DNA of 64,000 nucleotides from Parabacteroides distasonis ATCC 8503 (GCF_000012845.1 NC_009615.1:4726001-4790000); one strand, 5' to 3'. Shown: positions 1-9,003, counted from the stretch's first letter. Notes: generated from the letters alone by a model not told the origin. Made by a program: numbers and translations.

Positions 1-2166
1 GATTCCGCCCTATATACACGGTTAAGGGACTTTCTTCCGGAAAATCATTGTATGTCAACCGCCAACTGGGATGGTTATACGGCCTTTTGGAAAATAGAGG
101 ACAGCTGTCTTTACCTGCAACGTATGGAAATATGCGTATATGACAAGGCAAGTCGGAAAGATTCCACTTTGATTTACCACACAGACGCTCTGAAAACACT
201 TTTTGCCTCTTATTATGAGAACGGAAGGATTCCTGCCCGCTGGTTCAGCGGTGAACTACGGGCCGGCAAAGGTGATTTGGTACATTATGTCCACTCCGGT
301 TTCGACCGTAATATGGAAGCCGAACAGGTAATTCTACTCAGGCAAGGCAGGATACAAAGTGTACGGACATACCATAATTTCAAACAACCTGGAATAAAGA
401 TTTTAGAATCACAAGATGAAATCATCCGGCGGTTCCCCTGGCATCGTTTTCCGAAGTACAAAGGACAGCGGCTGATATTCAGTATACGTAATATCCAATG
501 TACCCCGGATGGCCATCTCCTGGACTTTGATGTCCGAACTTTGTTCATACGTCCCAAAGGAGAAAACATTGAAGACCGGAACCACCCATTAGTGAAAGCT
601 TTCAAAGAGACACTGAAAAGTATTTATCCATGGGAGAGACTATTCATCAACGGGAAATATACCATGGAACCTCTAAACTGCGTATTAGGTATTTGGGAGA
701 AAAATGATTTACCATCCAAAGCAGATAACGATACAACCGGATATTCCATTATAGGTAAAGTTTATGGGGAAGAAGTGCGACAGATTCCGCCCTATGATGT
801 TATAAAAAGGCCGTTGACCGGTTCCAATCTGAGAGTAGAGGGATTGCCTTTTCAAGGTTGGCTGACTGATTCTACAGGAACTTTCAGAATAAAACATTTA
901 AAAAAAGGACAATGTCTTTTGCGGGCAGAATTTATTGGCTTGAATCCTTGTGACACACTCGTCACCGTGTCCGGAACAACATGCACGGACACCTTACAAC
1001 TGGTATTGACATTGCCTTATGACTATATCGAAGAATATGTATGTTCACCGAAATTGTCACGTGAATATATCAATAAAGGGCACCCGAATCTAAAACTGGT
1101 CATACCCATTGAACAAGACAAAAAAGTACGGGAACATATCTTTTGGAAAAAGTATGGAGTAAAATATTATAGCTATTATCCCCTGAAAGAAAACGGAAAG
1201 ATGGATTGCTATTTAAACACGCCCAATCGTCTGTTGACAGCCTACAACCGGGAAGTGTTCCGCTATCTGGATAAAAAATACGGGAAAACATGGCGCGAGG
1301 AAGTACCTCCCGGCATCTTCGGACTGGATAAATCATTGGATGAGCTACGGGATGAAAGCTGGCTTATCAAGACATTGAGCCGACGATGTAAATACCCGAT
1401 AGTCTGGCAGAAGAAGAACAAAGGCTGTGTCTTGCGAGTTGCTTACGAAGTGAATCAGGATGGTTACATCACCACGGCCACTATTCTTGGTAAAACGCCC
1501 CGTTCATTTCGAAAATCAGTACTGGATGTTTTACAATCGTTTAGAAATGAACCTACTGTCTTATGCCCTGGAAAGGATACGCTATGCATTCAATACAGAC
1601 TGGATACCATGCCACTCCTTCCGAAGGCGGATGTGGTTATTACCGGTTATTCCACCTGCGACCAACCCGTCTTGATGAGATATGATGCCACCTTGATTGC
1701 CCATACCCCTGAACCTCGTTTGGAAGCGGGTGTTCCGGTCTGTTATCTAAATGAGCGTGGAGATACCATTGTGCCATACGGCAGATATAAATTCTGTCAA
1801 ACCGATACCATCAAAGGTATAGGCTTTGTATACGAAGACAAGCCAAGAGATGCCAGGATAGTCTGCATTAACGATGCAGGCAAGAAACTTTTTTATGTAG
1901 TCGAATGTGATAACGGACCTGATTATGTCAAGGAAGGGTTGTTCCGAATCATGGATGAGAAAGGCCTGATGGGTTTTGCCGATTCGTCGGGACACATAAT
2001 CATTACTCCCCAATTCAAGTTTGCATACCCTTTTGAGGGAGGAAAGGCTAAGGTTACATTTACGGGAAAACAAAAAGTCGTATCCGGGTCTGACGGCGAA
2101 AAACATTATTGGGATAGTGAAGAATGGAGATATATAAACAGAAGATGTAAGTTTGTACAACCTTAA
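1..2166 (+). CDS. WG-repeat / TonB-C-like protein, 5' end outside window
   Basis: The frame is open from base 1 with no stop, and the first ATG (52) has no signal peptide behind it, so the gene probably starts upstream. About 720 residues are visible. Around residues 250-330 is a carboxypeptidase-regulatory-like beta segment (GWLTDSTGTFRIKHLKKG). Around 470-530 the pattern resembles the C-terminal domain of TonB-type energy transducers (VLRVAYEVNQDGYITTATIL). Near the end is a WG-repeat-like unit (KGLMGFADSSGHIIITPQF). The gene is followed 11 bp later by a secreted Ig-like protein and then a SIMPL protein, probably one transcript. No specific function is known; an envelope location is inferred. 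Confidence 0.6.
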   Translation, partial: DSALYTRLRDFLPENHCMSTANWDGYTAFWKIEDSCLYLQRMEICVYDKASRKDSTLIYHTDALKTLFASYYENGRIPARWFSGELRAGKGDLVHYVHSGFDRNMEAEQVILLRQGRIQSVRTYHNFKQPGIKILESQDEIIRRFPWHRFPKYKGQRLIFSIRNIQCTPDGHLLDFDVRTLFIRPKGENIEDRNHPLVKAFKETLKSIYPWERLFINGKYTMEPLNCVLGIWEKNDLPSKADNDTTGYSIIGKVYGEEVRQIPPYDVIKRPLTGSNLRVEGLPFQGWLTDSTGTFRIKHLKKGQCLLRAEFIGLNPCDTLVTVSGTTCTDTLQLVLTLPYDYIEEYVCSPKLSREYINKGHPNLKLVIPIEQDKKVREHIFWKKYGVKYYSYYPLKENGKMDCYLNTPNRLLTAYNREVFRYLDKKYGKTWREEVPPGIFGLDKSLDELRDESWLIKTLSRRCKYPIVWQKKNKGCVLRVAYEVNQDGYITTATILGKTPRSFRKSVLDVLQSFRNEPTVLCPGKDTLCIQYRLDTMPLLPKADVVITGYSTCDQPVLMRYDATLIAHTPEPRLEAGVPVCYLNERGDTIVPYGRYKFCQTDTIKGIGFVYEDKPRDARIVCINDAGKKLFYVVECDNGPDYVKEGLFRIMDEKGLMGFADSSGHIIITPQFKFAYPFEGGKAKVTFTGKQKVVSGSDGEKHYWDSEEWRYINRRCKFVQP

Positions 2167-2177
2167 AGTCAAAACGT

Positions 2178-3050
2178 ATGAAAAAAATAGCGTACTTGTT
2201 ATCAGTTTATTTATTCTGCTTGTTACCCAAATTGCAAGCGCAGGATATCGATTTTCCGCTGTCACTGTCGGAAATAGAAAAGTATGAGAGCCGCATCCGC
2301 ATACAAAGGCTTCCCGCTGTCACCATCACCCATGCGGACGCCTACAAAATCAGGACACGACAACCAGTATATTCTCCTCGGACAAAAGAGATTGTGCTTG
2401 ATATAATCAATATGGATGGCCCTACAGCCGAGCTTGAATATCATAATCTCAAACAGATGGTAAATGGCAAATGGCTCGGTTTCCCCTTTATAGACAATCT
2501 TGTATTCGCCATTGGAGGAAGAGATTTATCCAAAGGCGATACGCTACCCGAACATATCCGTATGTCCGAGTTTAAATATCCGTTAAAGCCCAACAGGTAC
2601 CAGGCTAATTTTTATGTGTTTGCCAACATCCATACCTATTGCAATCTGACAGGTAAAAGTATTGTTTCCATAAAGGAGACGGAAATGGACGGTGCCTTTG
2701 CTTTCAAGGTATTACCATCCAATAATGATTCCATACGTATTTTATTTGAAAACCATACAAACCTGGAGGTACAACCGGTCTTTTTCCCTAGTATAAGTAC
2801 AGACGAGCGATATATGGTACATCCCTTTGCCCGTTCCGGTTGGGTAGGAGAAGCGAATTATATGAAAAGCCGTGCCCGTTTGAAAGGTGGAGAAGCGATA
2901 CTGTTTACCATTCCTGTCTCATGGGATGTCAACCGGATAACAGACAGAAACGACAAGAAACGATTCCAAGCAGGCAGGTTACTTTCAGGAAAATACCGAA
3001 TAGGACTGCAACTCGAAATTTATATGGATACGGAATTTGAAGTAAAATAA
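2178..3050 (+). CDS. secreted Ig-like-fold hypothetical protein
   Basis: 290 residues with a clear signal peptide (MKKIAYLLSVYLFCLLPKLQAQ region, cleavage after AQA/AQ). The middle (residues 60-150) has the pattern 'IVLDIINMDG...NGKWLGFPF...KGDTLPEHIRMSEFKYPLKPNRYQA'. This resembles a bacterial Ig-like domain found in Bacteroidota and Firmicutes lipoproteins (an NGKW...LPF strand pair, then a high-to-low 'LKPGxYR' strand), and the C-terminus repeats that logic (LLSGKYRIGLQLEI). It sits in a tight run with the neighbours on either side (11 and 12 bp gaps). Export is well supported; the fold is inferred and the role unknown. Confidence 0.6.
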   Translation: MKKIAYLLSVYLFCLLPKLQAQDIDFPLSLSEIEKYESRIRIQRLPAVTITHADAYKIRTRQPVYSPRTKEIVLDIINMDGPTAELEYHNLKQMVNGKWLGFPFIDNLVFAIGGRDLSKGDTLPEHIRMSEFKYPLKPNRYQANFYVFANIHTYCNLTGKSIVSIKETEMDGAFAFKVLPSNNDSIRILFENHTNLEVQPVFFPSISTDERYMVHPFARSGWVGEANYMKSRARLKGGEAILFTIPVSWDVNRITDRNDKKRFQAGRLLSGKYRIGLQLEIYMDTEFEVK

Positions 3051-3062
3051 ATACAACCGCTT

Positions 3063-3758
3063 ATGATAACAAGACTATTATTATTGGCAATGCTCCTGCC
3101 GCTAGCCGGCCTGTCACAGGTGCAGGCGCAGGCAGACGGACGCTACATTGAAGTGACCGGGACATCCGAGATTGAGATCGTGCCGGACAGGATTCACTAC
3201 ATTATCGAAATCCGTGAATACTTCGAGGAGGAGTTTGATGGCAGGTCCAAACCGGAGGAATATCGTACAAAGATCTCTTTGGACCGGATCGAACAGGGAC
3301 TGCGGGAAGTGCTGCATGACGCGGGTATCTCTCCGAATGCCGTCCGTACGCAGGAGATCGGTGATTATTGGCGTAAGCAAGGGCAGGACTTTCTGGTGGC
3401 CAAGACCTTCGATATTACGTTACTGGATTTCAAACAGATTGATGAAATCCTCAAACGTATGGATACCAAAGGTATCCATACCATGCGCATCGGTGAACTG
3501 GAAAACAAGGACATGTTGTCCTACCATCAAAAAGGAAAAATCGCGGCCTTGAAAGCGGCGCAGAGGAAAGCGTCCTATCTGGTGGAGGCATTGGGTAAAA
3601 AATTGGGACCGGTAATACGTATTGTAGAAGACGAAGCAGGTAGCAGCCTTCCTTTCTCACAGAGTAACGTGCTGTCCTCCAGTGTCGTTTCATTTGATAG
3701 TTTCCGTACAATTAAAAAGAAATACTCTATGCTTGTGCGGTTTGAGATTGCGGATTGA
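3063..3758 (+). CDS. SIMPL domain (DUF541) exported protein
   Basis: 231 residues: signal peptide (MITRLLLLAMLLPLAGLSQVQAQ), then the SIMPL/DUF541 hallmark start 'RYIEVTGTSEIEIVPDRI' and the family's ordered blocks: a long amphipathic middle ('LREVLHDAGISPNAVRT'), a 'DFKQIDEILKRMDTKGIH' segment and the AlKAAqrKAsyLveaLGkklG helix before the terminal beta strand. SIMPL proteins are periplasmic or outer-membrane-associated and include BP26 and YggE, linked to oxidative stress; their chemistry is unknown. It is last in the three-gene run and its transcript probably ends at the bidirectional hairpin downstream. Confidence 0.85.
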   Translation: MITRLLLLAMLLPLAGLSQVQAQADGRYIEVTGTSEIEIVPDRIHYIIEIREYFEEEFDGRSKPEEYRTKISLDRIEQGLREVLHDAGISPNAVRTQEIGDYWRKQGQDFLVAKTFDITLLDFKQIDEILKRMDTKGIHTMRIGELENKDMLSYHQKGKIAALKAAQRKASYLVEALGKKLGPVIRIVEDEAGSSLPFSQSNVLSSSVVSFDSFRTIKKKYSMLVRFEIAD

Positions 3759-3890
3759 AAGGAATCGTAACTGCCTGAATATAAGAAATAATGTCGTATA
3801 CTGCCATTGCCTTCAATAACTTGGTATGAAATTCGAGGAGGATCTTGAATCTAAATTCCAATGTTCTACCATATCGGATATTCATAAATA

Positions 3891-3936
3891 AACAAGCCAA
3901 CCTATTCTACCACATAAAGTAATAAGTTGGCTTGTT
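3891..3936. terminator. bidirectional hairpin terminator
   Basis: Perfect 11-bp arms AACAAGCCAAC (3891-3901) and GTTGGCTTGTT (3926-3936), with A/T runs on both sides, lie between the convergent SIMPL (+) and DUF4405 (-) genes. The preceding 130 bp (3759-3890) hold no recognisable gene. A 40-codon minus-strand reading frame there is unassigned. Confidence 0.7.
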
Positions 3937-3941
3937 CTAAA

Positions 3942-4319
3942 TTAATAACATAAATAAAGCCAAGGCATTATTGTCATCATTAACAGCATCAATAACAAAA
4001 CATAAAGCAATATCCGTAGTGTATGGTTCGGGCATTTCTTTGTAACAAAAGCCGATACCATCTTTATGTGTAACAAGATATGAATGGCAAGCAGAGTGAC
4101 CAATACAACTCCCGCCCACAAATGAATATTACCCCAATCATGCCTTCCCAAGCCCAGCAAATGTGAACACCATGGGGTAGCGTCTTGGAATCTTACAGCA
4201 TGGCGGGAAGGAATTACTATTTCCAATATGAAGCCACTTATACTTACCAAAGCCATTGCCATCAGCATGACAAAGTCTATGATAATATTAAGCGGCATCT
4301 TATTCTTTCCGGACATCAT
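3942..4319 (-). CDS. DUF4405 membrane protein
   Basis: 125 residues and mostly hydrophobic, with transmembrane segments near 11-31, 65-88 and 103-124. Histidines sit at the membrane edges ('GLGRHDWGNIHLWAGVVLVTLLAIHILLHIK'), an arrangement like the haem-ligating helices of cytochrome b561/DUF4405 proteins. The start overlaps the stop of the upstream NifX/DUF134 gene by 4 bp (ATGA), so the two are translationally coupled. DUF4405 proteins are predicted inner-membrane electron-transfer components; haem binding is inferred from the histidines. Confidence 0.75.
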   Translation of the reverse strand: MMSGKNKMPLNIIIDFVMLMAMALVSISGFILEIVIPSRHAVRFQDATPWCSHLLGLGRHDWGNIHLWAGVVLVTLLAIHILLHIKMVSAFVTKKCPNHTLRILLYVLLLMLLMMTIMPWLYLCY

Positions 4320-5134
4320 TCTTTATGGCTATGTCCATGACATTCATGATGATGTTCATGGGATGAACAGCCCACTCCCGAATCTGTAAGTTTCCCGCTT
4401 AAATAATCAGCGGCAACTTCCAATAGATTACCCGAACAGCCTCTTATGACTTTGATATGGTGGGACGTAAGTACATTCAAGGCACCTTGCCCCATATTTC
4501 CTGCCAGCATAACGCTGACTCCCATGTTTTCCAATTCTCCTGCGATATTGGATTTACATCCGCATCCTTGCGGAGAAGGAATAGTCTCGCTACTTAGAAT
4601 CTGGTTGTCTTGTCCTACTGTCAGGATTGTGTAATACTCACAATGACCGAAATGGTTATCGACTACATTGTCTCTGGTCGGAATAGCAATTTTCATCATA
4701 ATCTCATTTTTATTAATGTTAATATTACTTGCGCTTAAGTCATCGGAGTGGCATACCGGACATTCCATCTTGCGGATTTTAAGCGTGGGATTGATATTGT
4801 TGAATAAGAAACCGCATGCTCCGCAACGGAACCATTCACTGTCTGTGTACGCTGCTCCGCCTTCTATCATAATGGTAACACCACGAACCAATGCCTTGGC
4901 AATCTTTTGCCTTGCGCTGACATATATCCGACTTAGTGTCGGACGTGATACTCCCATTGAAACAGACGCTTCCTGTTGGGTTTTCATTTCATAATCGCAT
5001 AACCGTATCGCCTCATACTCTTCAAAATGCAAGAATATGGTATTCTTACAACAACCGTTCAGACCTATGGGCTTGAATCCTGCGGCAACGGGCATGTCAT
5101 TAACTTTACGGATATTTTTAGGACGTGGTGACAT
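4316..5134 (-). CDS. DUF134 + NifX/NafY-type iron-cluster-binding protein
   Basis: 272 residues from the ATG at 5134; a longer frame reaching 5191 would start upstream of the -7 element at 5156-5163, so it is not used. Order: DUF134 helix-turn-helix (about 1-95: 'MSPRPKNIRKV...EEYEAIRLCDYEMKTQQEAS VSMGVSRPTLSRIY'), a zinc-ribbon-like 'CGACGF...CPVCHS' (about 120-145), then a dinitrogenase-iron-molybdenum-cofactor (NifX/NafY) domain ('KIAIPTRDNVVDNHFGHCEYYTI'), ending in a His/Cys-rich tail (SSHEHHHECHGHSHKE). Such proteins bind Fe-S or Fe-Mo clusters, but no nitrogenase genes are here, so a redox or metal-handling role with DUF4405 is more likely. Confidence 0.85.
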   Translation of the reverse strand: MSPRPKNIRKVNDMPVAAGFKPIGLNGCCKNTIFLHFEEYEAIRLCDYEMKTQQEASVSMGVSRPTLSRIYVSARQKIAKALVRGVTIMIEGGAAYTDSEWFRCGACGFLFNNINPTLKIRKMECPVCHSDDLSASNININKNEIMMKIAIPTRDNVVDNHFGHCEYYTILTVGQDNQILSSETIPSPQGCGCKSNIAGELENMGVSVMLAGNMGQGALNVLTSHHIKVIRGCSGNLLEVAADYLSGKLTDSGVGCSSHEHHHECHGHSHKE

Positions 5135-5155
5135 TATATATATTGTTTCTGCTTG

Positions 5156-5163
5156 CAAATATA
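5156..5163 (-). promoter_or_regulatory. -7 element for NifX/DUF4405 operon
   Basis: On the minus strand the sequence reads TATATTTG, a match to the Bacteroidota -7 consensus TAnnTTTG, 22 bp before the chosen start codon. No clear -33 TTTG lies at the usual 19-21 bp distance, so support is partial. 5164-5333 otherwise holds nothing recognisable. Confidence 0.45.
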
Positions 5164-5333
5164 ATGAACAAATGCTCAAAATAAAAAACAATAGTTCCTC
5201 TTTTTTAAACCAAAATTACTTCCGAAATGAAGCCACATGCCGAACGGCATATAAATGAAAGCCGCCTTTCTGTAAAATACAGAATTCCGCCTATGTCCGC
5301 AGGCAGAATCCTATTCCCCGGAAGTATTCCCTC

Positions 5334-5970
5334 TTACACCAACTCCCGCCAGTCAACCCCGCCATTGTTCCTTTTCCCCCCTTTTTTCAAAGGTCGCGGG
5401 TTCCCATCTTCATCCAGGTTCTCTTCCAGCAGTTTATTCACGGCTTCCTCATTCCCTACCTGGGAAATGAAAAGATCGAACAGACTGGTATTGCGGATAG
5501 CGAACAGCGTCCGTGCGGCACTGCTCCTTTTGTCCGCATCCTGATCCGCCCCGTTCACCCTCATCAGCACATCCCCGACAAGGCTGAACTCCTCCAGCGT
5601 AACCGCCTGCGTAATCACTTCCGTTTCCGGTAATGTGCTGTCCAGTTCTTCCTGCTCCTTCCGAAGGAGTTCCATCTCCTCCAGCGGAAGCAGACATTCC
5701 ACATCCTCTTCCCGGATTTCCTCATCCTCACCGATATAGTCCGTCCCCTGTTCCAGCGGCTGACTCATATAGGGGGCCGCCGTCTTCCCGGCGTTCTCGT
5801 CAAGATAGACAAAGCGTGTCTTTCCCATCACTTCTTTCTCATCCGCCGGCTCCGGTGACATCGATATCATTTGTTCTCTTTTCGCCGGCGTGTACAGCAG
5901 GTCACACAGCTCACGTACTTTTTTCTTTTGTTCCCATACCTTATATAACAGGTAAGCGGCACAGCCGACC
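5334..5970 (-). pseudogene. DUF4122 conjugative-element protein, 5' end removed by IS21 element
   Basis: The open frame runs from the stop at 5334 up to the IS boundary at 5970 (about 212 codons) and reads outward into '...VGCAAYLLYKVWEQKKKVRELCDLLYTPAKREQMISMSPEP', the membrane-proximal part of DUF4122 proteins of Bacteroidales conjugative transposons. The native start and about 15-20 N-terminal residues are missing; only an internal ATG at 5870 remains, which would give a 178-residue soluble product. The C-terminus (…KKGGKRNNGGVDWRELV) looks intact. DUF4122 function is unknown. Naming is from memory of the family. Confidence 0.65.
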
Positions 5971-5996
5971 TGTAGATACTAATTGAAAAGTGCACC
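5971..5996. repeat. IS21 left terminal inverted repeat
   Basis: 26 bp, identical in reverse complement to 8500-8525. It starts TGTAGATACT and ends GTGCACC, consistent with IS21 5'-TG...CA-3' ends. A second partial copy (TTAATTGAAAAGAGCTCC) follows at 6001-6018, as expected for IstA binding sites. Confidence 0.9.
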
Positions 5997-6059
5997 GTAT
6001 TTTAATTGAAAAGAGCTCCATCCATACTTGTTACAAAATTACATATAAGTTTAAAATCT

Positions 6060-6815
6060 TCATTTATCTTGTCTCATTTTTTGTGTTTCTTTGAGCCTAT
6101 AAGAGAGTCCGGTCATATTTACCAGATAGGCTTTATGTGTAAGCCTGTCGACCATTGCCGCTACAAGCACCTTGTCCTTTATGATTTCATTCCATCTGTT
6201 AAAAGCCAAATTAGTAGTAATGATTGTAGCTTTTTTCCCGGCCCTTAAGGACAAGTGGTTAAAAAGCAGTTCTCCTCCTTCCTTGTCACAACTGACATAT
6301 CCGAATTCATCACAGATAACCAGATCGTATTTTTCAAACCGTAATTGCAACGCCCGCAGTGTCTTTGCGGATTTGGCTTCCCTTATCTGGGTAAGCAAGA
6401 CAGGGACTGAAGTAAACAATACGGTAAAATCCTGCTGGCAGGCCTTTATTCCTAAAGCCGTAGCAATATGAGTCTTTCCCGTCCCCGGATTTCCATACAG
6501 GACTATGTTTCTTCCCTCCCTGATGAAGTCCAGTGTTTCCAATTCAGGCAATATTATCTGTGCCTCTTTGGGCATGTCTTCCATGACAAGTTCATGCAGA
6601 TACTTCATTTGTGGGAATCCCGCAGATTTTATCCTTGATTTTCTTCTACATTCCCTTCTTCTGACACTTTCCTTTCCAAGCAATTCGGTCAAGAAATGCA
6701 AATGGCTCCAGTTTTCTCCGGCTGCCAATGAAAGGGTGTATTCCAGTTCCTCTTTGAAGGCCAGCAGCTTCAGTTCTGTCGCATAGTCATAAATGGTTTC
6801 TTTTTCTGATTTCAT
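6060..6815 (-). CDS. istB: IS21-family helper ATPase IstB
   Basis: 251 residues with the IstB architecture: an N-terminal helical region (IS-binding 'LKLLAFKEELEYTLSLA'), Walker A 'GNPGTGKTHIATALG' (about 111-125), Walker B 'LVICDEFGYVS' (about 165-175), sensor region 'IITTNLAFNRW' and arginine-bearing 'VDRLTHKAYLVNMTGLSYR'. IstB is an AAA+ ATPase that selects the target and activates the IstA transposase. It starts 11 bp after the istA stop, the usual IS21 order, and is full length (typical 240-260 residues), so the element may be active. Confidence 0.93.
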   Translation of the reverse strand: MKSEKETIYDYATELKLLAFKEELEYTLSLAAGENWSHLHFLTELLGKESVRRRECRRKSRIKSAGFPQMKYLHELVMEDMPKEAQIILPELETLDFIREGRNIVLYGNPGTGKTHIATALGIKACQQDFTVLFTSVPVLLTQIREAKSAKTLRALQLRFEKYDLVICDEFGYVSCDKEGGELLFNHLSLRAGKKATIITTNLAFNRWNEIIKDKVLVAAMVDRLTHKAYLVNMTGLSYRLKETQKMRQDK

Positions 6816-6826
6816 ATATTATAAAC

Positions 6827-8425
6827 TTAAATGGTTGGTATTATATCATGCGCTTCATTGTATCCTGTCATGAGTGCCGTAATGCCTTCAAGCATATCCA
6901 CGGCTTCTCTTTCTATATTCTCTTGTTGTGCCGGAAGAACAGGCGACTCCATGGATTCTTCCATCTCTTCCTGTGCGTTGCCATGCAACATGGCCTTTAC
7001 CTGTTCCGGAGATATCTTTCTGACACCACGTCCGGTCAGTTCCCTGCATGCCCTGATGATGTCTGTCCCGGAAAAACCATTTTCCCATGCATAGTCCAGC
7101 AGCAGGACGAATGCCCTGTTGTCATTCTTGAAATAGCTGTCATACAGTCTTTTCAGTTCTTCCGGTGCTCTTTGCCAGACCACAGAATGAGGTAATGCAC
7201 CCGGTTTACGGGAAAGTGTACGCAAGTAGTGCTCCAGCTTGATGCACCAGTCGCCACCACAATAACTGCGTTGGTGCGAGGCCACTTTCTCCTTCCCGTA
7301 CAGGATGACGATTTTTTCACTGTAGACCTTGACATGTACTTTTTCTCCTACAAGGGAATCAGGTACGGAATAATGAACATTTTTCATGCTGACAGTCGAC
7401 CACTTGTCCACGATGTACTCATTGACCTCAAAACAGCCAAGGTTGCCGGGAAAAGGCTTCAGCGATGACAAATCAGCCTCCAGACGCGATGATTTCTCCG
7501 CTGTTGAAAGACTGCCCTGCTCGTTGTTGACCTGCGTACACATTCGGTTCAAATGCTCCTGGGCGGAACGTATGTCATTGAAATGGTCAGTCAGGCAGAA
7601 AGCTTTCCTCCTGACATATTCCACGCTGCGTTCCACATGCCCTTTCTCCCATCCGGCCCGTACATTACAGAAACGGTACTCAAAACAATAGAAACCGGAC
7701 ATCTTCATCAGGGCTTCCGTAGGCTTCTTGTCACCACCGACAAAGCTCTTGACGGCTACACGCATATTGTCATAGACCATCATGGCGGGGACACCATGTA
7801 TATCCCTGAAGAAGTTGCGGTGGGATTCCATGAAGGCAAGCGTATTCTGATGCCTGAAAAGGTAGGCGTATCTGCCATTGCTATGCCCGAAAGTGAATAC
7901 GGCCAGATAAAACTTGGTCTTGACACCGTCAATAAAAAGAAGGACTTCACCCCAGTCAAACTCAACAATGCATCCCGGCTCATAGAACAACCGGATAAAG
8001 GCTTCGCTCTTTTTCTTCTCTTTGTATGACTCTATATTTTTTATATAACTGCACACTGTGGCATAACTGATGGTATATCCTTTGGATAACAGAAACTGGT
8101 GGATATCCTTCTTCAGCATGCGCTGCTTGCGAAGCCCCGTAGCTACCTTAACGGCATTCTTCTTCAGGCAAAACCCGATCTCGTCCTTAATCTCTTGTGT
8201 AAGGCGGCGAGGGCGGCGTTTGGAACTGTCATACTTGGGCTGGACGGTAAGCAAATCACTCAAAGCCTCTTCCGGATTATCAGTACGGATGGCTGATTCG
8301 TATTCTGAAAGAATATTGTCAACGGTATGACGGCTGACATGAAGTTCACGAGAGATACGCCGTTTGCTATAACCGCATACTCTATACATGTGTATTATTG
8401 ATTGTCTTTCTACCATAGTCTTCAT
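6827..8425 (-). CDS. istA: IS21-family DDE transposase IstA
   Basis: About 532 residues from the ATG at 8425, chosen because AAAGG precedes it and the longer frame to 8482 begins inside the right terminal repeats. Domains: an N-terminal HTH ('[17 protein letters not shown]'), a second winged helix (about 100-140, '[16 protein letters not shown]') and the RNase-H/DDE core ('[16 protein letters not shown]', '[15 protein letters not shown]', glutamate in '[14 protein letters not shown]'). A C-terminal beta domain follows ('[26 protein letters not shown]'). All catalytic acids are visible. It catalyses cut-out and insertion of the IS together with IstB. Confidence 0.93.
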   Translation of the reverse strand: MKTMVERQSIIHMYRVCGYSKRRISRELHVSRHTVDNILSEYESAIRTDNPEEALSDLLTVQPKYDSSKRRPRRLTQEIKDEIGFCLKKNAVKVATGLRKQRMLKKDIHQFLLSKGYTISYATVCSYIKNIESYKEKKKSEAFIRLFYEPGCIVEFDWGEVLLFIDGVKTKFYLAVFTFGHSNGRYAYLFRHQNTLAFMESHRNFFRDIHGVPAMMVYDNMRVAVKSFVGGDKKPTEALMKMSGFYCFEYRFCNVRAGWEKGHVERSVEYVRRKAFCLTDHFNDIRSAQEHLNRMCTQVNNEQGSLSTAEKSSRLEADLSSLKPFPGNLGCFEVNEYIVDKWSTVSMKNVHYSVPDSLVGEKVHVKVYSEKIVILYGKEKVASHQRSYCGGDWCIKLEHYLRTLSRKPGALPHSVVWQRAPEELKRLYDSYFKNDNRAFVLLLDYAWENGFSGTDIIRACRELTGRGVRKISPEQVKAMLHGNAQEEMEESMESPVLPAQQENIEREAVDMLEGITALMTGYNEAHDIIPTI

Positions 8426-8499
8426 TTTACCTTTGTATTTGGATGATACAAAGGTCATTATACTTATCCTATGGCGGCGCACTTTTCAATTGGAATATT

Positions 8500-8525
8500 G
8501 GTGCACTTTTCAATTAGTATCTACA
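8500..8525. repeat. IS21 right terminal inverted repeat
   Basis: Perfect 26-bp complement of the left end (5971-5996). A second partial copy, GCGCACTTTTCAATTGG, lies just inside at 8478-8494 and the istA promoter region abuts it. Confidence 0.9.
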
Positions 8526-8526
8526 T

Positions 8527-8619
8527 TACTACAAGATAGGAGGCAAATTACTATATAAGGAGAAGGACATCCTTGCTTTGTTGGAAAGAAACAGGGTGGA
8601 GGCGTTTGATGACCGGTAA
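8527..8619 (+). pseudogene. remnant of excisionase/HTH (MerR-like) protein, 3' end only
   Basis: Directly after the IS right end the plus strand reads YYKIGGKLLYKEKDILALLE followed by RNRVEAFDDR and a stop. This is the C-terminal third of the small helix-turn-helix proteins (excisionase-family, 'KYYKIGGKxLYxxxDIxxLLExxR') common in Bacteroidales conjugative transposons. Its start and recognition helices are absent. It lies on the opposite strand from the DUF4122 remnant on the other side of the IS, so the IS did not simply split one gene. Confidence 0.65.
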
Positions 8620-8817
8620 TGTCCGTTTGGGAAATATCCGGACTTCAAGTGCTTCCTTATACTGTTCAATGTAAGACATATGAACCAAGGAATCTTTTAA
8701 AAACAGATTTTCCTTGCCGGATTTTATTGGGGGGATATATCAGGTTGCGAGGCAAAGGTTTTCCACCTTGGAATCAAGCAGTGTTCCGCATTTCTGTTTC
8801 TTACCTGCAAAGGTAGC

Positions 8818-8926
8818 CTTTTGCCCCTGATCGAGCAAGGCGGTCCTTTGGACCGGTTGGCTGAAAAAATCATCCTCGCTTCGCTGCGGTATTTTTTCGC
8901 CAAGCCTTGCACAATCAGGGCAAAAG
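8818..8926. repeat. long imperfect palindrome (about 109 bp)
   Basis: Outer arms CTTTTGCCCCTGATCGAG... (8818-8840) and its near-complement ending ATCAGGGCAAAAG (8905-8926) enclose inner arms GGTTGGCTGAAAAAAT (8857-8872) and ATTTTTTCGCCAAGCC (8891-8906). A purine/pyrimidine loop (CTCGCTTCGCTGC) sits at the tip. It lies upstream of the DUF4121 gene in an otherwise geneless stretch (8620-9003). It could be a transfer or replication hairpin of the conjugative element or a regulatory RNA; I cannot decide. Confidence 0.6.
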
Positions 8927-9003
8927 ACAAACGGATGCATATAAGAAAAGAAATACCGGCTTTACCAAAGCCGGGCATGTTTAACCATAAAATAAAAAAG
9001 ACC

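Larger units (their letters stand above)
5971..8525 (-). mobile_element. IS21-family insertion sequence (istA-istB)
   Basis: A 2,555-bp element bounded by perfect 26-bp terminal inverted repeats (5971-5996 and 8500-8525) beginning TGTAGATACT and ending AGTATCTACA. The typical IS21 multiple-end repeats are present: the core ATTGAAAAG recurs at 6005-6013 on the left and as CTTTTCAAT at 8482-8490 on the right. It encodes a DDE transposase (IstA) and its AAA+ helper (IstB) on the minus strand. No direct target duplication is visible: the left flank ends ...GCCGACC and the right begins TTACTACAAG. The two flanks belong to different genes. Confidence 0.92.

Noticed and set aside
3759..3890. Minus-strand 40-codon frame (MNIRYGRTLEFRFKILLEFH...) as a transposase end
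   Set aside because: It has a vaguely transposase-like helix pattern but no motif, and it overlaps the end of the SIMPL gene and the terminator region.
8821..9003. N-terminal extension of the DUF4121 gene to 8821
   Set aside because: The extension translates the large palindrome and a region without coding character; the ATG at 9004 begins the family-like sequence.
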